Source: Fremontodendron californicum (Eukaryota; Streptophyta; Magnoliopsida; Malvales; Malvaceae). From it: a DNA stretch of 64,000 nt. The notes beneath the pieces were generated by a model. It worked only from the letters and a program-made list of their open reading frames with translations. It was not told where the DNA came from and searched no databases. The stretch's first letter is position 1; every line of letters begins with the position of its first letter. Shown one piece after another: positions 54,553-64,000 of the stretch. The translations under genes and the position numbers were made by a program. Location: contig JAULJL010000004.1 in NCBI GenBank assembly GCA_030761205.1, forward strand, positions 22,913,172 through 22,977,171, written 5' to 3'.

Positions 54553-55885
54553 CTAGGTTAACAATGAAGAAAATTATCATGATACATTGAAATAAGGGTA
54601 TTATCAGATTTAAGTGAACTGTAAGAATTCCCTGACAATTAACTTTTGAAGAAAAGAATAAAAAATAATGACTGTAATAATTTATTGAAGGAATTCATAG
54701 AATACATGGAAATTATATGACTACACCAAAACCTATTTGAAGCTCCCTTAGTCACATATTGGAATACAGGATCAAGTAGGAGCTAAATTGGGGATGGCAG
54801 ATCATCAAACATGGGCCATGAAATATTATTTATCCAATATTGGATCAAATACATGCATTTAAACATTAACAGAATTCACATGAAGTGCACCAAAAGTAGT
54901 CAATGAAGTAAGTGTGTAGTGCAAGAAGTGAAAATAAAATGCAGATCAGAGGGACCAAAGTTGAGAGAAGCAAGGAAGGAAGAGATTATTAATATCAACC
55001 TGTTCAAATTCAACAAGGAAATCAAATTAACTATTGCTGAAATTAAACTCCATTGTACTTTATCAGGCTTAAACTCCAAATCTCTCCAATGCAGTCACTC
55101 ATAATTCCCTTCAAGTACCATTAAGACAACCAAATGGAAACATCAACCTGACCCTCCAAAGCTTCCTCTTTCATTCTCCCTACCATGAATAAATGCCAGA
55201 TAATGGGTCTGTCTATCAGATGTATTATTCCCAACTAGGTGGTTTATAACTAACTTAATAATTATATACTTGCTCTATGTTCACCCTGCCCTATCAATGC
55301 TAAACATTCAAAGTCCACTCCTTTCGGGACCAACAACTTTCTTAATTTCTCTCACCCAAAAGTTAATAAAGACTCAAAAGTTCTCTGTACCTTATAAAAT
55401 ATATGTTCATATTTAAGCAATTTCCTACAAATTTGGGCCAAACTTTACCAAGCCACCAAATGTTGAAATGGTGACATGGCAGAGACTAGAAGAAATTTTG
55501 TGTTGCTATAAAAGTAATGTCATATTATGGCTATGGTATTCAGCACAGGAAGCAGTTACCAATTACAAAGTGCTATATTCAATTTTTCATGGCCCTCGTA
55601 GTCTTTTTATAAGTTGCTTAACAAATCAAACTACTATTATCATCTAAACACTTCAAGTTTCTCTGCAAGTCCCTGAAGCCGGACTTTTTTCTCTCTCTAG
55701 ATCTTCATAAACACGTCATCATAGAAAATACCTGATTTCTACTCCTATGAAACAATGCCCTATCTGGTCTTTGTAAATAAATGGTGAATATATAAGTAGA
55801 TGTTTGTATAAGCAAATATTTTTATTTATATTAGTGCAATTAACATGTAAAAACTATTTTGGACCATATTAGATAGACATGAATC
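54553..55885 (-). other. Probable intron upstream of the visible WD40 exons
   Basis: Unique AT-rich sequence up to the Copia F insertion; no exon could be supported and no repeat recognised. Confidence 0.5.
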
Positions 55886-56483
55886 TGTTAGAAAAAATAA
55901 CAGATATAAAAGATTTAAATGCGGACTTTGAGGCGTGAGAAACACTTTCCTTAAGGCTTTATAATGCCTCCAGGATACAACAAAGTCATAAACGTTCCAA
56001 GCAGAATAGTGAAAATGGCAGAATAGAAAAGTCTCTTTTATAGACACTATACAACAAATGTCTGTTGGCTTAGGTTGTGTTCTTACACAACAACTGTTTA
56101 GTTAAGTGTTATGTCTTTACATAACAGTATTGTTAAGAAACACAACCATTCACAACCATTCAATACAACTGACTTTTAATATAATTTTTTCGGTTTAATT
56201 AATAAATTAATTTATTCCGAAAATCAAAAAATAAAACAAAAAATCAATTGTATTAACAATTTTAAGCCCAAGTGCCCAAGTGCCCATCTTTGACATTAAA
56301 TAAGTAGTAGCCCACTAGGTAAGCCTACTAGGTGAGCCCACTAGGTGAGCCCACTACCACCTTGGGCTTTTGGCACTTAGTGCAATTGTCTAAGCTAAGA
56401 AGAATAGCTTATTATATATTCTTTTCTCTTGACTTTTCTAAATGATATGGGATAGTATCCATCAACATTTCAAACTACTAACA
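55886..56483 (-). repeat. 3' LTR of F
   Basis: 598 bp. It has the same TATA box (minus strand, 56037-56043) and the same CTTAAGGCTTTATAAT segment (plus-strand reading) as the 5' LTR. Left flank GAATC. Confidence 0.93.
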
Positions 56484-57062
56484 ATCCCCCATTAGTTTGG
56501 AATGTTGGTAATTTGATTTAGTAGCCTTTCACACAAATAAATATTATGCATACAAGAAGGTATCTCTCGATTTGAACCATCAATTAGCGAATGTATCTTA
56601 GAATTTTAATGAAGTTGTTGGTGTCCGCAGATTGAACCACAACTCCTTGTATTAAAATTGAAGATACAACACACATAATATTTATTCATATTTCTCTCAG
56701 AAGTTTTTCACCTTTAGCACTAAATTGCCATATGCTTATCCTGTTCTTAATAAACATTTACAAGAGAACCCTTAACTCTTCTTGTTGAAGCGGCACTACT
56801 TCTTATGTTTATATAGGTAGAGTTCCTTTAATATCCGCATTGCTTCGGACATTTAAACAATAGATATTGAACTCCATTAAGAGTATTAAAGCTCATCCTC
56901 TATACGCAATGGACCGCACTAGTCTTCATAAAAAATTTTCTTTGGAATGAGATTTTTTACTAGTGCATCACAGACACATAACAATAACTTGTTTTTACCC
57001 TTTGAACTTTATAATTAGAGGTTACTAATTAAAAGTTGGGTTCCCATTATCGGTGTCTAATA
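56484..57062 (-). other. 3' non-coding region and polypurine tract of F
   Basis: About 580 bp with no ORF. The minus-strand end CTAATGGGGGAT next to the LTR is the polypurine tract. Confidence 0.8.
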
Positions 57063-60000
57063 TTAAGGGTTTAAACCCATTCCTTTTGTAGTACTACTTA
57101 CCAAATCCTTTGGTAATCCTTTAGTTAAAGGATCTACCAAATTACAGGCAGATTTCACATATGTTATGGTAATTACCCCATTAGAGATCAGTTCTCTAAT
57201 ATAATCATGTCTTATGCTAATATGTCTAGATTTTCCATTATATACATCATTATATGCTCTAGACATTGTAGCTGCACTATCGCAATACAGGGAAATGGCT
57301 GGCATTGGTTGTGGCCACAACTCTATATCCAGTAACATATTTCTTAGCCATTCTGCTTCCTTGCCCGCAGCAGCTAAAGCTATAAATTCAGATTCCATGG
57401 TTGAATGAGAGATGCAAGTTTGTTTTTTAGATGCCCAACTAATAGCACCTCCTCCTAGTGTAAATATCCAACCTGATGTGGATTTATTATCATTTGCACT
57501 AGTTATCCAACTTGCATCAGAATAACCTTCCAACACTGCAGGGTAATCTGAATAATATAAGCTAAAACTTTTAGTTCTATTAAGATATCCAAGAACTCTT
57601 CCAATGGCTTTCCAATGAATTGTACTAGGTTTACTTGTATTTCTTGACAATTTGCAAAATGCAAATGCTATATCCGGTCTAGTACAATGCATGGCATACA
57701 TTATACTTCCAATAGCACTAGCATATTCAAGTTGTGCAATTACTTGATCATGATTCTCAATCAGCTTCATGCTTGAGTCATATGGAGTATTAAAGTCTTT
57801 TATATTGAGATATTTAAATTTTGCAACCAATTTTTCAATATAATGACTTTGGTTAAGAACATAACCATTACTATGCTTCTTAACTTTAATACCCAAGATT
57901 GTATCAACCTCATTTAAGTCTTTCATCTTAAAAACAGAGGTTAGATAACTCTTTGTCTCATTTATGCCAACCATATTATTGCTAAATATAAGCATATCAT
58001 CGACACAGAGACATATTATTACTCCATATTCTTTAGTGAATTTTGAGTAAATGCACTTATCAGCCCCGTTATGTCTGAAACCATTTGATAATATGGTTGA
58101 GTCAAATTTCTCATGCCATTGCTTAGGGGCTTGCTTTAGTCCGTATAGTGACTTAATCAATTTACAAACTTTTTTCTCATTTCCGGGAAGTATAAAACCT
58201 TCTGGTTGTTCCATATATACTTCTTCCTTTAAGTCACCATTTAGAAAGGCTGTTTTAACATCCATTTGATGTACATGTAACTTGAAAATTGAAGCTAGAG
58301 CCATAAGAGCTCTAATGGATGTAATTCTTGCTACCGGAGCATATGTATCGAAATAGTCTATGCCTTCCTTTTGCTTGAAACCCTTAGCAACTAGTCTTGC
58401 CTTAAAGGTTTGTATTGAACCATTAGAATTGTACTTTTTTCTAAACACCCATTTACATCAAATAGGTTTTGAACCTATAGGTAAATCAACTAAGACCCAT
58501 GTATTATTGGACATTATTGAATCCATTTCATCATTTACAGCTTCCTTCCAGAAAGCTGCATCTCTTGAAGTCATTGCTTCAATATAAGTCTTAGGATCTT
58601 CTTCTACATTTAGAAGCATTGGTGTTTTATTTAGTACTTTGGTTCTATTTCCTTCAACTAGGAAAATTATTGAATCTGGAGAAACAAAATCAGAATGTAA
58701 AGATTGTTCTTTTCTCATTCTTTGACTTCTTCTTAGCTCAATTGGATCTTTATTATCTTTTCTTTTCTCACCAATTATAGGAGCCAAGCTCGTTTGTTTC
58801 TCATTTTCCTTTTCATAATCAATAGTATTAAAAATAAATTTGTTTTCAAAAAATTCAACATGTATAGATTCAACAATAACATTGGAACTTAAATCAAGTA
58901 ATCTATATGCTTTTGAATTTTTCGCATAACCAACAAATATACTTTTAATACCTCTAGGACCTAATTTTGTTTTATGAGGTTCAGGTACTTTATAAAAAGC
59001 TACACACCCCCATACTTTAAAGTAATTTAAACTTGGTTTTCTGCCATTGTTCCATAATTCATATGGTGAAACACGTAACTTTTTCAATGGAACTCTATTA
59101 GTAATATGACATGCTGTTAATAAAGCTTCTCCCCATAGATTATGAGATAGCTTAGCATTTAACAACATGCTATTGACCATATTTACTAATGTTCTATTTT
59201 TTCTTTCGGCTAAACCATTATGTTGGGGTGCATATGGTGCGGTTCTTTGATGAATTATTACATTTTCTTCACAGAACAAAGAAAACTAATCTGGAAAGTA
59301 TTCACCTCCTCTATCACTTCGAAGAATTTTAATATTCTTTTCCTTTTGATTTTCAACCATTGATTTGAACTCTTTGAATTTCTCAAATGCTTCATCCTTT
59401 GTTTTAAGTAAGAAGACATAAGTGAAACGAGAATAATCATCAATAAAAGTTATAAAATACCTTTTCCCTCCTCTTGTTAACAAACCATTTAATTCACAAA
59501 TATCAGAATGAATAAGTTCTAATAATTTTGAATTTCTTTCAACTTTTGGAAAAGGTTTCTTAGTCATTTTTGCTTCCACACATATTTCACATTTATCTTT
59601 ATTGTCATTTTGATAAGAAATGTAACCATGCTTAGACATATAATTTAAAGATTGATAATTTAAATGACCTAGCCTAGCATGCCATAAAGTAGAAGTATGC
59701 TCAACAGTATAAACAGAAGCAACATTTATTTCATTAATACTAAGTTTGAACATACCACCACTAGAGTAACCTTTCCCAACAAATACAGAATTTCTGGATA
59801 CTATAACCTTATCAGATTCTAGTACAATCTTAAACCCATTTTTGCACAATAGATGTGCAGATACAAGATTTTTCCTAATTTCGGGAACATGAAATACATT
59901 GAGTAATTTTAATTTCTGTCCTGAAGTAAACTTTAACTCAACAGTTCCTTTGCCAAGGACCTTAGCAGCATTGTAGTTTCCCATTAGGATCTCTTCTGGT

Positions 60001-61052
60001 TTTCCATATTTTTCATATGTCTTGAACTGCCCTTTATTATTGCACACATGAATAGTACCTCCAGAATCCAACCACCATTCTGAAGATTTAGTTGCAGTAG
60101 CCATATGAACTTCAGTAACCATGCCAATCTGTATTTCAGTTATCATAGCAACAAGTTCTTTCATATCTTGTTCAACAAGATTTGCTGTGTTTGTGTTTTC
60201 AGAACCAGAAGAAGTCTTGTTTCCAGCGGCCTTGTTTCCAGATTTTCTGAATCTGCAGTCCTTGATAACATGCCCTTTCTTTCCACAATGGAAGCACATT
60301 TTGTCAGTCTTATATTTCTTGATCTTTTTGAATTCTCCTTTCTGGACTCAAGATCGTTTTTGAGTTTTACCAGAATTTTTCTCACTTACAAAATTCACAT
60401 TTGAATCAAGAATAATTTTATCTCGAATGCGATTTTCAGCCTCTATTTGTAAATGAGTTTGAAACTCCTGAATAGTATAAGATTCTGGAGAATGCAGTAT
60501 CTTCTTTCTATATCCATTCCAAGAAGGAGGCAATTTAGATAAAATTGCTCCCACTTGAAGTGAATCAGGAATTTTGATTTCCAGTTCACTTAACTTAGAG
60601 GCCAGAATTTGCAATTGATGCACTTGCTCAATTATAGGTTTGGTATCAGTCATGGTAAATTCAAAATATCTCAAACCAAGAAACTTATCTGTGCCTTTCT
60701 TTTCATTTCTGTATGTGTTCTCAAGTGCAGTCCAGATTGCTTGTGGTGAAGACATATTTCTGTAGAGGTCATATAATCGATCAGTAAGAGAGTTCAGAAT
60801 ATATCCACGGCAGATGAACTCGTCCTCTTGACGTTTCCTTCTCTCCTTTGTAATAGCATCAGAATCTGAAGTTGTTTCTTCTGGTAATGGTTGCAGACTC
60901 GGATCAAGAACATAAAAAATCTTCAATGTGGTTAACAGAAACACCATCTTGTCTTTCCATCTTGTGTAGTTGGTTCCATTGAACCTGTCCAGCTTGATAA
61001 TATCTTGATTTTGGAAATGAACCTTCACACTTGAACTTAATTCGGTCTCCAT
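57063..61052 (-). pseudogene. gag-pol: gag-pol polyprotein of Copia F, three in-frame stops
   Basis: One frame of about 1330 codons from ATG 61052 (METELSSSVKV), which starts on the base after the primer-site repeat. Order: gag (FNGTNYTRWKDKM), zinc knuckle CFHCGKKGHVIKDC (about 60295-60254), protease WWLDSGGTIHV, integrase (H-x-H, C-x2-C, IHSDICE, FIDDYSRFTYVF, LRSDRGGEY), RT (GFKQKEGIDYFDTYAPVAR) and RNase H. All parts are in one frame, broken by TGA at 60348-60350, TAG at 59286-59288 and TGA at 58458-58460 (Gly in copy G). The RT catalytic motif reads CVDD instead of YVDD. A one-base loss near 57073 shortens the C-terminus. Non-functional. Confidence 0.95.
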
Positions 61053-61068
61053 ATTATAAAGCCTTAAG
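61053..61068 (-). other. Putative self-priming site of F
   Basis: Minus strand: two bases after the LTR end (61071) comes CTTAAGGCTTTATAAT, then immediately the gag ATG. It is not a TGG-starting tRNA site. It is the exact reverse complement of ATTATAAAGCCTTAAG in the LTR (minus strand, 61150-61135), which lies downstream of the LTR TATA box and so in the RNA leader. The RNA could fold back to form a 16-bp duplex at the priming position. Confidence 0.65.
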
Positions 61069-61070
61069 AT

Positions 61071-61677
61071 TGTTAGAAAAAATAACAGATATAAAAGATT
61101 TAAATGCGGACTTTGAGGCGTGAGAAACACTTTCCTTAAGGCTTTATAATGCCTCCAGGATACAACAAAGTCATAAACGTTCCAAGCAGAATAGTGAAAA
61201 TGGCAGAATAGAAAAGTCTCTTTTATAGACACTTTACAAAAAATGTCTGTTGGCTTAGGTTGTGTTCTTACACAACAACTGTTTAATTAAGTGTTATGTC
61301 TTTACATAACATTATTGTTAAGAAACACAACCATTCACAACCATTCAATACAACTGAATTTTAATATAATTTTTTCGGTTTAATTAATAAATTAATTTAT
61401 TCTGAAAATCAAAAAATAAAACAAAAAATCAATTGTATTAACAATTTTAAGCCCAAGTGCCCCAAGTGCCCAAGTGCCCATCTTTGACATTAAATAAGTA
61501 GTAGCCCACTAGGTAAGCCTACTAGGTGAGCCCACTAGGTGAGCCCACTACCACCTTGGGCTTTTGGCACTTAGTGCAATTGTCTAAGCTAAGAAGAATA
61601 GCTTATTATATATTCTTTTCTCTTGACTTTTCTAAATGATATGGGATAGTATCCATCAACATTGCAAACTACTAACA
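61071..61677 (-). repeat. Shared LTR: 5' LTR of F and 3' LTR of G
   Basis: 607 bp, TG at 61071 (plus reading) to CA at 61677. TATAAAA on the minus strand at 61227-61221. G-side sequence ATCCCCCATTAG follows at 61678, the same junction as at 56484. Confidence 0.93.
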
Positions 61678-64000
61678 ATCCCCCATTAGTTTGGAATGTT
61701 GGTAATTTGATTTAGTAGCCTTTCACACAAATAAATATTATTCATACAAGAAGGTATCTCTCGATTTGAACCATCAATTAGCGAATGTATCTTAGAATTT
61801 TAATGAAGTTGTTGGTGTCCGCAGATTGAACCACAACTCCTTGTATTAAAATTGAAGATACAACACACATAATATTTATTCATATTTCTCTCAGAAGTTT
61901 TTCACCTTTAGCACTAAATGGCCATGTGCTTATCCTGTTCTTAATAAACATTTACAAGAGAACCCTTAACTCTTCTTGTTGAAGCGGCACCACTTCTTAT
62001 GTTTATATAGGTAGAGTTCCTTTAATATCCGCATTGCTTCGGACATTTAAACAATAGATATTGAACTCCATTAAGAGTATTAAAGCTCATCCTCTATACG
62101 CAATGGACCGCACTAGTCTTCATAAAAAAATTTCTTTGGAATGAGTTTTTTTACTAGTGCATCACAGACACATAACAATAACTTGTTTTTACCCTTTGAA
62201 CTTTATAATTAGAGGTTACTAATTAAAAGTTGGGTTCCCATTATTGGTGTCTAATATTAAGGGTTTTAAACCCATTCCTTTTGTAGTACTACTTACCAAA
62301 TCCTTTGGTAATCCTTTAGTTAAAGGATCTACCAAATTACAGGCAGATTTCACATATGTTATGGTAATTACCCCATTAGAGATCAGTTCTCTAATATAAT
62401 CATGTCTTATGCTAATATGTCTAGATTTTCCATTATATACATCATTATATGCTCTAGACATTGTAGCTGCACTATCGCAATACAGGGAAATGGCTGGCAT
62501 TGGTTGTGGCTACAACTCTATATCCAGTAACATATTTCTTAGCCATTCTGCTTCCTTGCCCGCAGCAGCTAAAGCTATAAATTCAGATTCCATGGTTGAA
62601 TGAGAGATGCAAGTTTGTTTTTTAGATGCCCAACTAATAGCACCTCCTCCTAGTGTAAATATCCAACCTGATGTGGATTTATTATCATTTGCACTAGTTA
62701 TCCAACTTGCATCAGAATAACCTTCCAACACTGCAGGGTCATCTGAATAATATAAGCTAAAACTTTTAGTTCTATTAAGATATCCAAGAACTCTTCCAAT
62801 GGCTTTCCAATGAATTGTACTAGGTTTACTTGTATATCTTGACAATTTGCAAACTGCAAATGCTATATCCGGTCTAATACAATGCATGGCATACATTATA
62901 CTTCCAATAGCACTAGCATATTCAAGTTGTGCAATTACTTGATCATGATTCTCAATCAGCTTCATGCTTGAGTCATATGGAGTATTAAAGTCTTTTATAT
63001 TGAGATATTTAAATTTTGCAACCAATTTTTCAATATAATGACTTTGGTTAAGAACATAACCATTACTATGCTTCTTAACTTTAATACCCAAGATTGTATC
63101 AACGTCATTTAAGTCTTTCATCTTAAAAACAGAGGTTAGATAACTCTTTGTCTCATTTATGCCAACCATATTATTGCTAAAAATAAGCATATCATCGACA
63201 TAGAGACATATTATTACTCCATATTCTTTAGTGAATTTTGAGTAAATGCACTTATCAGCCCCATTATGTCTGAAACCATTTGATAATATGGTTGAGTCAA
63301 ATTTCTCATGCCATTGCTTAGGGGCTTGCTTTAGTCCGTATAGTGACTTAATCAATTTACAAACTTTTTTCTCATTTCCGGGAAGTATAAAACCTTCTGG
63401 TTGTTCCATATATACTTCTTCCTTTAATTCACCATTTAGAAAGGCTGTTTTAACATCCATTTGATGTACATGTAACTTGAAAATTGAAGCTAGAGCCATA
63501 AGAGCTCTAATGGATGTAATTCTTGCTACCGGAGCATATGTATCGAAATAGTCTATGCCTTCCTTTTGCTTGAAACCCTTAGCAACTAGTCTTGCCTTAA
63601 AGGTTTGTATTGAACCATTAGAATTGTACTTTTTTCTAAACACCCATTTACATCCAATAGGTTTTGAACCTATAGGTAAATCAACTAAGACCCATGTATT
63701 ATTGGACATTATTGAATCCATTTCATCATTTACAGCTTCTTTCCAGAAAGCTGCATCTCTTGAAGTCATTGCTTCAATATAAGTCTTAGGATCTTCTTCT
63801 ACATTTAGAAGCATTGGTGTTTTATTTAGTACTTTGGTTCTATTTCCTTCAACTAGGAAAATTATTGAATCTGGAGAAACAAAATCAGAATGTAAAGATT
63901 GTTCTTTTCTCATTCTTTGACTTCTTCTTAGCTCAATTGGATCTTTATTATCTTTTCTTTTCTCACCAATTATAGGAGCCAAGCTCGTTTGTTTCTCATT
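61678..64000 (-). mobile_element. Copia element G, partial (runs off right edge)
   Basis: Internal 3' part of a second copy of the F family in the same orientation. 61678-62218 is the 3' non-coding region with polypurine tract; 62219 onward is coding. It is about 98-99% identical to 56484-58800 by eye. Confidence 0.93.
62219..64000 (-). pseudogene. pol: pol C-terminal half of Copia G, one stop
   Basis: The frame is open from the window edge, covering the end of integrase, RT (ICLYVDDMLIF, catalytic YVDD intact) and RNase H, with a TAG at 62510-62512 where F has Trp (TGG). Past it the frame resumes and ends at 62219 with a longer C-terminus than F (PLILDTNNGNPTFN). It has Gly where F has the stop at 58458. 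Confidence 0.93.

Larger units (their letters stand above)
55886..61677 (-). mobile_element. Copia element F, left member of a tandem LTR array
   Basis: Reads on the minus strand from the LTR at 61071-61677 to the LTR at 55886-56483, with ends TGTTAG...CTAACA. The internal region is 4587 bp with one polyprotein frame. The right LTR is followed not by a target duplication but by the 3' internal sequence of a second copy (G), so the middle LTR is shared. LTRs differ by about 8 bases plus a 9-bp indel. Confidence 0.95.

Noticed and set aside
61053..61232. gag start at the ATG 61232 inside the LTR
   Set aside because: It lies upstream of or at the LTR TATA box (61221-61227), so it would not be in the RNA; the ATG at 61052 begins a typical Copia gag.

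Overview
This window is plant nuclear DNA, almost certainly from a flowering plant and probably a eudicot. It is AT-rich and packed with nested Ty3/Gypsy and Ty1/Copia LTR retrotransposons. Between them are scattered, correctly phased exons of a WD40-repeat gene on the minus strand (37366-37455, 52865-52994, 54461-54552). I cannot name the species. No bacterial-type genes, rRNA, tRNA or CRISPR were seen.

Layout. 1-3730: 5' part of a Gypsy element (A') on the minus strand. 4134-13296: a complete copy (A) of the same family on the plus strand, with equal 1509-bp LTRs and target duplication ATAAT. Both sit in the broken gag gene of an older Tat/Ogre-like element, B (3731-36639). The non-coding 3' half of B carries a 3.7-kb tandem duplication, hairpin-forming tandem repeats and a very long 3' LTR. 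A third Gypsy element, C (20138-28864, target duplication TGCAC), is inserted in the second copy of that duplication. 36640-38503 is intron plus one WD40 exon and an inverted-repeat element. 38504-46382 is an old, ruined Copia (E, target duplication GATAT); a hAT-like MITE lies in its pol and a 3.1-kb Gypsy solo LTR (D) in its 3' LTR. 47086-52509 is a young Copia (H, target duplication AAGCC) with one stop codon. 52515-55885 is intron with two WD40 exons and a SINE-like insert. 55886-64000 is a minus-strand Copia array of the form LTR-internal-LTR-internal (F and G).

Most notable content. Elements A and C share a two-gene cargo that ordinary Gypsy elements lack. The first gene is a 178-residue basic, cysteine-rich ORF resembling plant RNA-virus nucleic-acid-binding proteins. 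The second is an intronless homologue of LONELY GUY (LOG), the cytokinin-activating phosphoribohydrolase. A TATA-like box lies shortly before each ORF. A carries gag, protease and the integrase tail but lacks reverse transcriptase; C keeps only a gag remnant. Both would therefore depend on proteins supplied by other elements. A and C share U3, cargo and 3' region but differ in R/U5, leader and gag, which suggests recombination by template switching.

A second unusual feature is in Copia F. It has no tRNA-type primer site. Instead, a 16-base sequence lying two bases inside the 5' LTR is a perfect reverse complement of a segment of the LTR's own transcribed part, which suggests Tf1-style self-priming. 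The order of events is inferred from nesting and LTR similarity: E and B are old; the 3.7-kb duplication came next; then C (LTRs differ by about 1%), F and H; A is the youngest (about 0.5%). All counts were made by eye.
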